A stretch of 64,000 bases of DNA from Dendrobium chrysotoxum (Eukaryota > Streptophyta > Magnoliopsida > Asparagales > Orchidaceae): the NCBI GenBank assembly GCA_019925795.1, contig CM034306.1:52818758-52882757 (forward strand), in the 5' to 3' direction. The stretch's first letter is position 1, and the number at the start of each line of letters is the position of its first letter. Made by a program: the position numbers and the translations under genes. Shown here piece by piece: positions 34,886 through 50,800 of the stretch. The notes below the pieces were generated by a model that was not told the DNA's origin, did no database searches, and worked only from the letters and a program-made list of their open reading frames with translations.

Positions 34886-35050
34886 GGCGCATTCCGTCTA
34901 AACGCTAAACCAAATGGCGTAATAACGGAATGCGCCAGAACTATACGCGCATTCCAAAGAATGCGCCAGAGTCGTCGGCGTATTCTCAAGAATGCGCCAG
35001 AAATGTTGGCGCATTCTTAAGAATGCGCCAGATTGATCGGCGCATTCTTC
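34886..35050. repeat. Left-end hairpin array
   Basis: Successive inverted pairs of GGCGCATTC and GAATGCGCC occur at 34886/34936, 34947/34967, 34977/34998 and 35008/35029, plus a half unit at 35039. The 35008-35029 unit is a perfect 22-bp palindrome. The array lies just outside a TATA box at 35182, so it may bind a transposon protein or shape the promoter; that role is inference. Confidence 0.8.
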
Positions 35051-35181
35051 ATTGTTTTCTGATTTTTGTCCGAAGCGGGGACCAGATCCGCGAAATACGC
35101 GTCTGGTGCGGGGACCAGATCCAGAAATTCCGGTTGGTGTGTGAAAAGAAAAGAAATGCAAGCAGAGGCAGATTTTACGCT

Positions 35182-35190
35182 TATAAATAG
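35182..35190 (+). promoter_or_regulatory. Possible TATA box of the MULE
   Basis: TATAAATAG follows the hairpin array and precedes a short unique leader. The first coding exon starts 3.6 kb later, so if this drives the transposase a long leader intron is required. Confidence 0.45.
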
Positions 35191-35239
35191 CCCCCAATGT
35201 ATCATAGAAATCTCACATTCTGAAGAGCTCTCAGGATAC

Positions 35240-38789
<3,550 letters not shown>

Positions 38790-41504
38790 ATGTCACGATT
38801 ACTGTTATATTATGGGGGAGTGTTGCGTATTGCGGACGAGTTCACACCCACATATATTGGTGGAAGCAATCGGCCACTCCTCGTTGAAGAGAACATATCG
38901 CTTGCAATGTTGAAACAACGCATTATGCGTGCACTTAGGATAAATTCAACAACAAACAATGTTAACCTAACATGTCGCTTCCGTGATAATGGTGGGTACT
39001 GCGCGACACATGTCACGGATGATGAGATATGTGAGTTCATGTTCCTAGAAGCTAGAAGTCATACTGTCGTAGTGTACGTGGAAGTTGAAGAATTAAATTG
39101 TACCGATGTTGCCGGTCCATCTACCCAAGTGCAAGTGTGAGTATTAACAACCCTATATTGTGTTGCTTCATTGTAATAAATTCACACACCTAAATAATTT
39201 TTTATATAACATAGGCCCACCATAACCCCTGTTAACATACGTGAAGCTAGAAGAGCAAGCTCGAGTGATGCGCAATATGAGTTTCATGGCTGCCTTAGTT
39301 TGTCTGAGTGACCGACATATGTGCAACAACCGTTGAATTCACGTCCTAGCGTGAGTGAACAGCCGAATTTGCACCAGACTTTCCAAAATCAAAATATTAT
39401 GTCAGAGGGGTTTAATATGGATAACGATGACGCTGATTCATACAGAACTATGGATAGTGGTAGTACTGATTCATTACCTGATGGTAGTCAACCTAACTAT
39501 GATACAGATGAATATATGAGAAATTATAACAATGAGGAAAGTAATGGCGATGAATTCATTCAAAGCCATGCAAGATAAAACTTAGATGGAATTGAAATAA
39601 TGGTTGCAAATAATGAATTCATAGAAACCATTCAAACAACCCAACAATGGGATGGTGATGAACAATTTGATGTTCCATCTGTTAACATAGTTAGCTCAGC
39701 AGAATCAAATATTCCATCTGAACTGTTTGAAGGTCAAATATTTCATAGTAAGGAAGACCTACAGGCTGCAATTAATGGATGGTCAATAACACATAATATT
39801 CAGTACATTAATTCAACTTCCAACAAGAGTCGTCTCACTATTATATGTAGCCAACATAACAATCTGCATAGGTCATGCTTGTGGAGATTCCATGCAGCAC
39901 GAAGTAAAAGATTAGGTGGTTTATGGAAAGTAGTAACATTCGGTCCTCCACATACCTTCTCCCAACCTATATTAGCTGCTGGTCATCAAAATTGCACGTC
40001 TAAGTTCATATGTAGGCACATCATGCCAATCATACGACAACAACTAGATATGAAACCGAAGGAGATAATTGCTAGAATGGAGTCAAAGTTTTAAATGAAG
40101 ATTACCTACATGAAGGCGTGGGACGCTCATAGAAAAGCAATCGAAGCTATATTTGGTAGCTACGAGGAATCTTACCGCTCTCTACTACGTTTCATGGAAG
40201 GAATATGTCTTTCTCAACCAGGAAGTATCTACAATGTTCAACTGGTTGGAGGTTCACGCTTCAAGTCTATATTCTGGGCTTTCAGTCCATCCATTTATGG
40301 ATGGCAACAGTGTCGGCCAGTCCTTAGCCTTGATGGAACTTTCCTTCTTGGAAAGTATCGTGGGACCCTTCTTGCTCCTGTAGGAATTGATGGCAATGGT
40401 GGACTTTTTCCTCTGGCTTTCGCAGTTGTTGAATTAGAGAGTAACGATTCATGGGTTTAGTTCCTTCAAAACCTACATGAATTACTCGGAACACTTAATG
40501 AGCGTTCTACTTTGTGCATAATTTCTGATAAGCATCCAGGTCTAGTAAGAGGTTGCCGGGAAATTTTCCCTAATGCAGTTCATAGACATTGTCTTCGCCA
40601 CTTACGGGAGAACTTTAAAAAATTTATACGTCGTCTAGCCATTCCCGATAGTGAGAGCCTAATCAATAATATGTACTTAGCTGGAATTACTGAGGACGTC
40701 TCATACTTTAATCGTATGATGAACCACATAAGAAATGCTAAGCAAGAAGCATACGATTGGTTGATACAACATGATGTGAGTAAGTGGTCGTTATTGTACG
40801 ACAATGGATGTTTATATAGCATTATGACAACCAATGCCTCAGAATATTTTAACGGAGTTTTAAAGCATGCTCGTGGCCTTCCAATACATGGTCTGATCAT
40901 GGCCATATACTATAACATCGTTTCATTATTCTTGAAGCGATCCACAGACGCTGAGAAGTGGTTAGAGGTGAACGAGTCAGAATTTGTTCCCCGTACAATG
41001 ACTATGTTACAACGAGTAGAGCGTGAAGCTCGTAGATGCCCTCAACCTGTGACAATAAACATAAGAGAATTTGAAGTTGTGGATACATCATGTCGACCAT
41101 ATAAAGTTGAGGTCCTTACATCAGATACTTGCACTGGCACATGCATGAAACCACAGTTATATCATGTGCCATGCGTTCATGTGATAGCAGTTGCAGGATA
41201 TAGGCGATGGAATCATAATGCATTTGTATCAAAATTCTTCACAGTTAACTCATATAAGGAAACCTACTCTGGATTATTCCATGTTCTGCCCCCCAAAGAT
41301 GTTTGGCCAAACTTTAACGAACAACAAGGAATAATTCCTTTGATTGCACCGGCATTTAGATGGCGTGTCGGTAGACCGAGATCAACCAGATTCCATAATA
41401 TTATGGATGAGATGCCATCAACATCAAACAAAACTTGTGGATATTGTAAAAGAAAATGTCACAATAGACCTACATGTCAAAATAATCCTGCATCATCGAG
41501 GTAA
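38790..41504 (+). pseudogene. MuDR-type MULE transposase, broken by four stop codons
   Basis: Exon 1 (38790 to about 39139) encodes an N-terminal MuDR-like domain (YYGGVLRI, CRFRDNGGY). Exon 2 (from about 39215) has an acidic linker, the Mutator DNA-binding domain (39720-40080; FHSKEDLQAAINGW, CRHIMPIIRQQLD), and the DDE nuclease: Asp at 40332 in LSLDGTFLLGKYRG, Asp at 40527 in IISDKHPG, Glu at 40842 in NASEYFNGVLKHARGLP. A SWIM-type Cys/His finger (41130-41185) and a C-terminal knuckle (CGYCKRKCHNRPTC) follow. The second exon is one reading frame interrupted by TGA 39309, TAA 39576, TAA 40092 and TAG 40458, with no frameshift. A donor-like GAG/GTAATA overlaps the final stop, so joining to the PMD exons is possible. 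The protein would cut and move the element. Confidence 0.9.
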
Positions 41505-41596
41505 TACACAAAAAAAAATTCAAATTGAATAATACATGCATATTCATGGTTCTGAAATATAAATATTTTAAATTAACCTATATAATTGGTACAGAT

Positions 41597-44019
41597 ATGG
41601 TCGACAGATCTAGACGACCTCGTTCTGGCAGACGTAACACTCATCACAATGCTACAGAAAGAACAGTTGTGTAGAATAGCATTGCATCGCTTGGGGCATC
41701 ACAAAGGGCTCACGATGTACATCAGGTATAAATAATTATTATATTATGTTACTCTTCTAATGCTGACAAAATTTTATTTGGTAGGCATCCCCTTTGGTTG
41801 CTGCTACTCATCTTCGCATGGCTAGGGAATGGCCAGTTGAATGTCCCCATATGTTATACGTCTTGACCAACCTCGGCTTGCAGAACCTAAGGCATTTACA
41901 GTTCATTCGCCTAGATCATAACTTAATCACATCATTGGTTGAGAGATGGTGCCCATTGACAAACACTTTTCATTTTACTATTGGCGAGATGACCATAACA
42001 TTGCAGGATGTCCAGGTGTTGTTGGGCCTTAGAGTTGATGGACCCGCAATTGTGGGGCCCAATGTTGTTGGTGCAGGACGCATATGGACAACCTGGCTAA
42101 ATTACTGTGATGCGCTTCTTGGTTCACATCCTACCAGGGACACCATATACCACGCTCCTGGTGATGAGGATGACATTGCGACGTTTAGGATGGGTTCAGC
42201 ACAGGTAGAGTCCGTGCTCCCACTTCGCTGGCTCAGATGGACATTCTACAGAGACTCATTCGATGACTTGGCCCCTGAGATTTTCCTTCAACATGTTCGG
42301 GCATACATCCTATTCATGATTGGTTGCTTCCTCATACCAGATACATCAAGGAGTCATGTCTCGCTACAGTGGTTACCTTTGCTTATAGATGTGGATACAT
42401 TTAGCAGGATGTCCATAGGTGGTGTGGTTCTCGCACATCTTTACAGAGAGTTGTAATATGTGACTAGACCAACGAGGACATATATCGCTGGATGTGTAGC
42501 ACTATTGCAGGTATGGTATTGGGAAAGGTTTTACATTGGAAGGCCTACACTACGAGTCCCTCAAAATTTTGACTTGGCTGGGCGACCATTGGGTTGCAGG
42601 TGAGCATGTTATATTTATTTAAATTCGAAATATATGTTAATAACAACTCACTTAAAAATTGAGCAGGTGGGCTGAAGATAGGATACGTAAGCTTCCATCT
42701 GGAAACACATTGACCTATCGGGATGAATTTGAAGGTCTGCGGATGAGTCAGGTTTAAAAAATAAGATTTATTTTAAAAATCTACTATAAATTTAAGATAT
42801 TGTTGATCATTCTATTGCTTAAAATTTTAGGTTTCAATGACTCCATATACACAACAACTTCTGGATTCTCTGCCCATACAATGTAAGGATGGTTGGGAGA
42901 TTTGGAGGGTAAGGGTACCACTTATTAGTTGGAAACGTGCAGAGAGGCACCTCCCGGACCGTGTCATGAGATAGTTTGCAGGAGTACAGTCCATCGATAT
43001 TGACCCAATGGATCAAAGTTTTCGGTGCATAGATGGTCGTGGTAGAGCAGATATGGACTGGACCGTATAATATCGTGACTACCTGTAGATATGGGAGGAT
43101 AGGAGGGCATATGTGGTTCCAATTACTCCACAAGAAGGAAATGATAATTGACTGTTAGGTTCTTACCTTAGGTGGTATAGATCTTGGGCTTCGATCTACC
43201 TTCTACAGCCACAAACTGAGCCTCCAGAGACTTTCTTCCCAAGATCACCAGGAGAAAGATTAGTGGTACGTATGTTGAATTATAATAGTTTTTAATGTAT
43301 TATGATATTGCTAATGACTCCCTCATTCCACTATAGGCCGACTACTACATATGGTCTTCTGCGATACTTGAGCCACTTGCTGGGGGGAAGGACAGAATGC
43401 TAGTTCTTTGCAGTTAGCTGTTGACCAAGTCGCTGAACTTTCTGCCAGAGTACAGTGATCAGTTTTTATTGACTACACCACCTTTGACACATCTACAGAA
43501 GAGGCAACACAAACGAGGGAATGTGGAACAGATTCACAAAGAGCTCACGGTGCTAGACGATCAACCTCTGGTGCTCCATCCCGTTCGATAGGTAGCAGTC
43601 ACCGACAGCCTATTCAGAGTGATCCGCCTAGGCATTCTATGTACACTTCGTCCATTAGTTATGACCTTACTGGTGCCGGTCCTTCCTCTAGACATTGGAT
43701 CCCATATGGTGGACAGTCAGGTGAACCATGAGATGTACATTACGGTACACAATCTCAATAACCCACAACATATTCATTATTTCCAATGGCGATTCCTGAG
43801 TGGATGTCATCAGTTGGCTTGCCATCATCCCCCACACAGCATGACATAATGTTAATGGGGACGTATCCATCACAACAAGGACTAAAAGTATCACAGCAGC
43901 CTGCCCAAGTTGATCAGCAAGAGGAGGACGTGTCAGAGGAGCTACAACTTCAAAGGAGGTGACGAAAGGCCCCTAATAGATATACTCCAGGGAGTGGGGC
44001 ATTACCCCAGCATCGTTAG
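41597..44019 (+). pseudogene. Plant mobile domain (PMD) gene of MAIN/MAIL type, decayed
   Basis: Exons inferred from splice sites are 41597-41725, 41785-42599, 42667-42751, 42831-43265 and 43338-44019. The first encodes a basic start (MVDRSRRPRSGRRN). The second carries the PMD signature (LVERWCPLTNTFHF, EMTITLQDVQVLLGL, then DFDDLAPE-like helices and VSLQWLPLL). The fourth has PMD C-terminal motifs (ERHLPDRVMR, RCIDGRGRADMDW). The last encodes a polar tail ending QLQRR...PNRYTPGSG. Stops lie at 41672, 42454, 42972, 43068, 43086 and 43149, and a frameshift falls near the G run at 43380. PMD proteins act in plant gene silencing and root development and also occur in transposons. Position and orientation point to a transposon-borne member. 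Confidence 0.87.
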
Positions 44020-44284
44020 ATGTATTTTTTATGGTGATGTTTATGTCATTATGTACGCGATAAATATTGTGTTTCATATTGTTAATTTATGTTTTCTTAA
44101 TATTTTCGTGTTACGTTAATGTTCTTAAAAATTTTAATCAACTTAACTAAGAATTTAAGTTTTTTATATTCTATCATTTAAAGTAATTAAATTAAATATT
44201 TTTTATTTATCAGTTATAGAATTTTTTTTACTAACATTACAAGTAATTCAAACTTTTACTTTTGAAAACTACAAAAAAAGCTGG

Positions 44285-44292
44285 TATATAAG
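44285..44292 (+). promoter_or_regulatory. Possible TATA box of accessory frame A
   Basis: TATATAAG lies 51 bases before the ATG of accessory frame A at 44343, with a pyrimidine-mixed leader between. It suggests that the accessory gene had its own promoter rather than being read from the PMD gene. Confidence 0.5.
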
Positions 44293-44342
44293 GAAGAGCC
44301 ACTCAATCAGAGAATCTACTACTTCAGCTACAATACTCAATA

Positions 44343-44960
44343 ATGTACACGTCCGTTATGGATAAGTTCAGAAGGGTTCCCACAAAATAAATGATTGCAG
44401 AGGGAAGTACCCGATTACATGAAAGTTTGCCTTTTGCAACCGATGAAAGTCTTGAGGCTAAGGTAATATCAAATGAAGTATTCAGGTGTGTTATGCATAG
44501 TTAGGGGGAAGATGAGGATTACTTGCTATGGCACAAGCATGATGAAGTAAAAAATATAATGCAATATAAAGCTGGCCCGGAACTTCGAGATGTGGGTTGG
44601 ACATGTCTACAAGAAAGATTTAGAAGTCATGACGGCCACATTGTATCATTAGATTTTCTAAAGACACGAATTCGTGAACTTGGTCGTGACAAAGATGGTA
44701 TAGTTGAACCGAGGTTTGGTTGATCCATGCTTGACATAGATTATTGTATTCTATATTTTTACTGGTCCCATCAACATGATCATTGGCTTTTAGATTATTA
44801 TAAAAACCTTATACGATGTTCTGAACATGAAAAGAAAAAATATTTTCTAAATGGGGAAGATTGGTAGCAGGTTCAACAAGAATTTGAGTGCGAGTTCAAA
44901 TGTTGTCCTACACAAACACAACTCCAATCTCGTGTGCGATATCTATTAAAACATATGTAA
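44343..44960 (+). pseudogene. MULE accessory frame A, unknown family
   Basis: From ATG at 44343 to TAA at 44958 a 205-codon frame keeps one register through four internal stops (TAA 44388, TAG 44502, TGA 44721, TAG 44865). At least the last three occupy places where the paralogue or context suggests a Trp or Arg/Gln type codon. The core has GWTCLQERFRSHDGH followed by LKTRIRELGRDKDG. It ends with a motif around CCPTQTQLQSRVRYLLK. Frame B downstream has the same layout, so this was a real protein. The W...F....G.....L..R spacing faintly recalls SANT/trihelix-type DNA-binding helices, but I cannot assign it. No signal peptide or membrane segment is evident. Confidence 0.6.
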
Positions 44961-45206
44961 CATGTATTGTGCAGGCACTTGTTGCCTATTTCTTTTACAT
45001 CTATTTAGAGGAAGCTATGTATTGCTATGTAGGATTACTCTCCATCTTACTATGTCAGTTTGTAATTTTCATAAATTTAACAGTAATTTTCAATGGCTAT
45101 TTTGTGAGCATATTTTTTTATTTACATTAAATTTTTATTATTCAAAAGTCTTTTGTAATTACTCAATAAAATCTAGATTTATCTTATTTTTTCATTATGT
45201 TTATAA

Positions 45207-45892
45207 CACTCAATACTGATTCAAGTTCACATTCAGCTCATAATATCATCATCATCAAGGTCTTCCTCAACAAGGCTATCTGCAGCTAGAGATTTACTTC
45301 ATATAATACCTAGGAAGAAGCTGATCTTGGATGGTACTATTAGATTAACGGAATTTCAATCGTACCCCGCTGATGATATCCTAGAGGAGAAAGAAAGATT
45401 GAATGAGATCTTTCGATGTTGTATACATGAATGGTCATGGTTTGAAGATGGTAGTTTATGAGATACATACGACGAAGTCATCAAAAGTGCTTATCCCATG
45501 TATATGATGGAACAAAGTTAAGTGAGATGGGTTGGAAATTTGTTCAGCAAAGATTTAGGGATCAATGTGGCCATCTCGCTCCTATAAGCATTCTTATGAG
45601 CAGAATTCGTGAAATCGGACGCAAACAAGATGGTTCTGTTCAGGTTATTGTTGAAAATCCTACAACTGATGTAGATCACTATGTTCTTTATACTAAATGG
45701 CATAATCTGTCAGATGCATTCTTCTCTGAATCATACCGTAAGCTGAATATAGACAGTGGTCAAAAGAAGAAGGAGTTTCTAAATATAAAGGATTGGCAAT
45801 ACATCCAACTTAAGTTTTCAGAAACATTCATATGCTGTCCAACTTTGACCCAACTCCAAGAACGAATGCGCATAGTAATGCCCAATATGTAA
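45207..45892 (+). pseudogene. MULE accessory frame B, paralogue of A
   Basis: The frame is open from 45207 in one register, hits TGA at 45459, then needs a shift near 45490 to join the 45458-45892 register. Its order matches frame A: a Ser-rich start, IIPRKKLILDGTIRLTEF (against the FRRVP/STRLHES start of A), EIFRCCIHEWSWFEDG, GWKFVQQRFRDQCGH, LMSRIREIGRKQDG, WQYIQLKFSETF and CCPTLTQLQERMR. About 40-50% of aligned positions look identical or similar by eye. The start is uncertain; an acceptor-like TTCAG at 45233-45237 could begin an exon. As for A, the function is unknown. Confidence 0.6.
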
Positions 45893-46773
45893 TGACAATA
45901 TTTATTGCATATGTATCATAATGTATTTCATGTTGTTCTTTTAAATTCAGCTATATTTTTCATGAATTTATCCATTCTTATGAAAGCAATTTTTCATTCC
46001 TGACCAACTTTTTTAATTAGCCAATATTACTTTATAAATATGTTTACTACTCATAAAAAATTTTAATTTCAGAAAAAATATATTTTAAAATAGTTTGTTA
46101 TTTTTTTTCAAATAAAATTGTTTGAAATAATTTTTCAACGATATTTATTTTTTTTGTCAAAATATTCAAATACAATTATTTCTTTAAAAAATAAATACAT
46201 CAAATTAAATTATTAATTTTAATAAATATTATAAATTAAATCTAAATTTAAATTACATGTGAAATATATATATATAATTATTCTTTATATAATAATAAAG
46301 AAATTTGTCATACAAATTTTATGTTAAAATTTTATTATATACTGAAATTAAATTAAATGTGAAATTATATTTATATATATATATTTAATATGATATAAAG
46401 ATTCTTTCAAAAAATATTATAAAAGATATTTCAATATCATAAATACATTAAAATTGACTAATTCTTTTTAAAATTTTTGTGTTTAAAATCATTTATTTAT
46501 AAAAATAAAATATCATCTTAATATAATTTCATTTTAAAGCCTTTAATTTTTTCTTATAAAAAACTTTTTACCAATTTCAAATAAAGTCAAATTAATTTCT
46601 GTGAACAAAGAACTATAAGACCTCTATTATTAGGCTCCCTTATATGATGACAAAAAATTCATGAATGAATAGTTATATTGAAAGAATCTTAAAATTCAAA
46701 AAATGATGCAAAAATGTCTTGTTTTCCGAGCCTCTGAAGGAAACGAAAATGATGCAAAAAAAATTTTTTTTAG
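45893..46773. other. AT-rich 3' region of the MULE, no gene
   Basis: Very AT-rich with scattered (AT)n words near 46266 and 46371. No frame has support. It would hold the 3' untranslated part of the accessory genes. Confidence 0.6.
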
Positions 46774-46862
46774 ATGAATACGCCACATAGATTGGCGTAT
46801 TCTTCACAAAAAAAAATTTGTGAAGAATACGCCAATCTATTCGGCGTATTCTTCACTACGCC
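46774..46862. repeat. Right-end hairpin array
   Basis: Alternating GAATACGCC and GGCGTATTCTTCAC words form one long hairpin (46794-46832, stem ending in TTTTT-rich loop) and flanking half units. They match the left-end array except that GGCGCATTC is now GGCGTATTC. Confidence 0.78.
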
Positions 46863-46903
46863 AAATGTTATGGTGTATTTGCTGCTTTCTAAATTTTTGC
46901 CCA

Positions 46904-47284
46904 TTCACGTTGCTTCTCCTAAATTAAATCTACGCCAAGTTCCTTTCGAAAATTGGCCCGGCATGGAGATGATAGCATGTGACTGTAATGACTATGAATT
47001 TAAAGTGTATTTAAAAATAATCAAATATTATGAATTTAAAATATACCAAATTTATGCTAAAGAATGCATTTCAAATACACTAAAATTTTTACAATATTTT
47101 TATTTCACACGAAACTAAATAGCAATATTCTTAAAACCTCATCTTGAAATACTTTACAACCATTTAGTTAAAATCAAACAGCCCATGCAGCTCCTCAAAG
47201 GACGCATTTTGGAGGCCTTTGAAGACGAAGGGAGCCAATACAGCAGCTGCTCTTCTGAGAAAGAGAAAATTGGTGAAGGGCGGA

Positions 47285-47331
<47 letters not shown>

Positions 47332-47799
47332 AAAGGTGTGACGCTCGAAGAATCTCAGTAAAAAAGGTAGCCGATACCCTAAATTTCCTACTTCATTTCA
47401 TCCATTGATGTGCAATCAATATTTGATTTGCTGCCCTATCAATTAAGGATGTGATCGACAGAGATCGGCAAATGCCTTTAGTCGATAAACACATATACAG
47501 GCCTTGTGAATCAATAGATTAAATTCCTGCTCACGTTAGGGAAAATGTTACATTTTAACCTTTTAGCATCAAATACTCTCCGATATTCAATCTCACATGT
47601 ATACATGACTTTACATGACTTTCCTATGTCTAGGTTTTACATAAAAAAAAAAAAACGAAATACAAAGTATATAGTAGCATCCATGAATATTACACAAATT
47701 TTCTTGGATTTTGATCGGCTTAGCAAAACACTATGCCAAGCTGCATTTTAACATTTTAAGTATTTTAAGGACCAACCCACAGAAAAATATCTCCTTGAA
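46904..47799. other. Intergenic stretch with a GA microsatellite
   Basis: No gene is supported. (GA)n fills 47288-47329. The sequence around 47180-47280 is less AT-rich and may be an old untranslated region, but no domain is visible. Confidence 0.5.
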
Positions 47800-47882
47800 C
47801 CGGACACAATGGAGAAAAAGGATTCATGTTGCCGACCCCACGTAGTGGGACAAAGGCTTGTTATTGTTGTTGTTGTTGTATT
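47800..47882 (+). mobile_element. 3' tail of an RTE-type LINE
   Basis: The stretch GATTCATGTTGCCGACCCCA, then CGTAGTGGGACAAAGGCTTG, then a (TTG)n tail is the familiar 3' end of plant RTE LINEs. Upstream reverse transcriptase sequence is absent, so the insertion is strongly 5'-truncated. Its left edge is not defined. Confidence 0.7.
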
Positions 47883-50800
47883 GTGTGCACAATCACAACC
47901 AAACAATATGTCGAACTATCATTACATCATACAACAAAGCGATAATAAAATAAAATTTTAACTACACGTTTCCTCTAGGATACCTAAAGTAGTGCATATC
48001 ATAACATTTAGTGTGGCTAGATATCTAATCAAAGTTTGTCGTTTCATTTAAGGTTCAAAAAATTGTTTAATTTATAACCAATCATAGTTCAAATTAGGGC
48101 ATTAATAGCTTAAGGATTGAATTATGTGTTTTAATAATATTAAGGGTTTCATATTTAAGGGGCTATAAAGAGCACCTAAAGGATAAACATAATCCATCAT
48201 AAGATGAATCATGTCGTATTAGGCTCCTGAAGCCCAAATTGTGTACATTCCACCCTTAGGCGGATTGAACATTAAGCGCAAAAGGCAATCTAATAAAAGA
48301 ACCAAAATATGTTCACATGTTTTAAGAAATTTAAAGAAAGTTAACAGTTAAAGATTTTAATGGTGATGTTAAAATATATAAAGGTGAAGACCACCACACA
48401 ATTTAATATCAACTAAATCCATCCATGGTAGACCACTAGTCATTATAATATAAACTTAGGATAAGGTGGATCACTAGGTTGCCTAGGTTTAACTAGGAAA
48501 ATCTTGGAGTCAAAAGTCAAAGGGAATGCATGGTAGGTAGTCTTGGATCGACTAAACTGAAATGGAAAGGCACCGTAGACTACCCAAAAATATGCTTGAG
48601 TAATTTAAGAAGAAGTCACTAGTTCACCTAGGATCAACTAGGGGGGTTGAATTTAAGTGTTAAATGGCATACTATATTTTGGTGGAGAGGGGAATAGTTC
48701 TAGAGAAAGAATGGGGTTGAGGGATTGTATTTATATTGTTCTTGAGAGAATTGATACAGTGGTGCAACTCTTAATTTTAGAGAGGGGAAGCACTGTGATG
48801 CACCGGAATCTAATTTGAAAGAATTATTCTTTTATCTTTTAATAAATAACAATTAGAGCTGCCTAATATCATTTATCAATAATAAATAGCAAAAATAGAT
48901 TCTATAATTTATTTTCTCAAAAGTCATATACACCACTCAGGATCTATATAATCATCACCTATAAAATAATAACTAAAACAAAAAAAATAGAACCTGAAGA
49001 ATCCTAACCAGCCTCATACTCCTGCTCCCCTACCCTAACCTGAAATCATTTAACCACATATAATGAGCTTAAAAAGCCCAACAGGTCACCAAAACCTATA
49101 ACTGAATTCAAAGCACGGCAAATGAACAATATGTACGTCAAGAATCAAATCATAGCAGTTAATTCATATGATCATTGAATCAGTGCAGAAATAGTAAACT
49201 ACACATGTAATAGTAGTAGAATCTATTAATAGTAAAATACTATGATACTGACGCTAGTAAAAAAAGAAACCAGTACGAGTATCCAATCTATAAAACAATC
49301 ATCGTATCCGTAATACCAATCAATATAGAAATCATATAAAGCATGAAATCAAAACATCGATAAAGACTGTTCAAATCAAATCATTATAGTAAAATCATAT
49401 AAGAATATACACATGCTATCCAATTATTCTATATCAATATCAAATTAGTATTTTACATGTTCAGTTTATCATATGATTATTGTACAATGAATCAGTGGTA
49501 TCAGTATCTAAATCGGTAACAATAACAATCCAGTGGCAGGATCAGTAAAAAAATGCAATAATAGTAAATCATTGTAGCAATAATAAATTCGTATAATAAT
49601 AAGAATAATGCTTCAAGAACATGCATTTTAGTAGTCACACTAAACAAGTAACAAGTCCTATCACTATGTTTCAGTATTGTATCAATATCAGTAAACCATT
49701 GACTCAGTAAATAGAGTCGATACTCTTTGCCCGTCAGCACAGTAATCATCTCCTTATAACTCACAAACAGTGTATCACGTGAATCAGTAGAGGATAACAC
49801 CAAATCACAGTATTTAAAGAAAATTCTGTCGGTCCATCATCCTGTATAGGTCAATCAGTCTCTAACCAACGGGTCAACCAATCTTTACTTGTCTTTTATA
49901 CATACATTTTTATCATAGTACTATAACAGTAATCTCAATCACATATTCATATTTATTTCTAATGCATTGCAGTAAATAAAGCATAATTAAGCTTAATTCA
50001 AAAAATGCAAAAATGTCCTAACGGTAAACAACAAAAATCATACTGAGAAAAAATTCATATTTTCAGAATTTAATCAAATTACCATATATTACATAAAATA
50101 ACATCTGGAAGCTTTAGTTGAACTAATACACTTTTTTTAGAAGTTAAAATAAATTTCTGAGTAGGTAAAAATCGTTGTATCTTCAAAATTACCCAGTGAA
50201 AAATCTCAAATAAATACTCAAAATATTTATAATCTCAATCTCTATAACATATAAAAAGTTATGCGATAAAAGTTTTACCAATACAAAATTATTCACATTT
50301 TTCGATAACAAAAAAATAAATTTGATCAGAAAAATATCAAAAACACAAAATCTTTGAAATCAGAAATAGAATAAATGTTCCTTATAGTGAGACGGGCAAT
50401 ATTTTTAACAGGCTCGATGGACAAAACATCGCATCGCGGCCTCCAAATCCGAGCTTTTCCTTTTTCTTTCTTCTCTTTTTCTCTCAAAATCCTCTAAAAC
50501 ATCTTTGTTAGCCGAATGCTCAGGAATTAAATGGTTTTTAATGAAAAACAAAAGTGCTTTAAGATATTTTATAATAAAATAATATATAATATTAGTATAA
50601 TATTTAATTTAATTAATTCTTAGTATAAAATTCAAATAAATCATTTTAGAACTTCAAAAATTACAGAAAAATATTCATAAAATAAATTATTTTATTTAAA
50701 AAATATCGGTGAAATCGGTTTATAGAATGAACACTTGACGGTCCTAAATTCCTCACTTTTACCGATAGATGTCAATTTCTTAAGGATTTTCACCGGAGCC

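Noticed and set aside
38810..39040. Minus-strand frame of 76 codons
   Set aside because: Antisense to exon 1 of the MULE transposase, which has family motifs.
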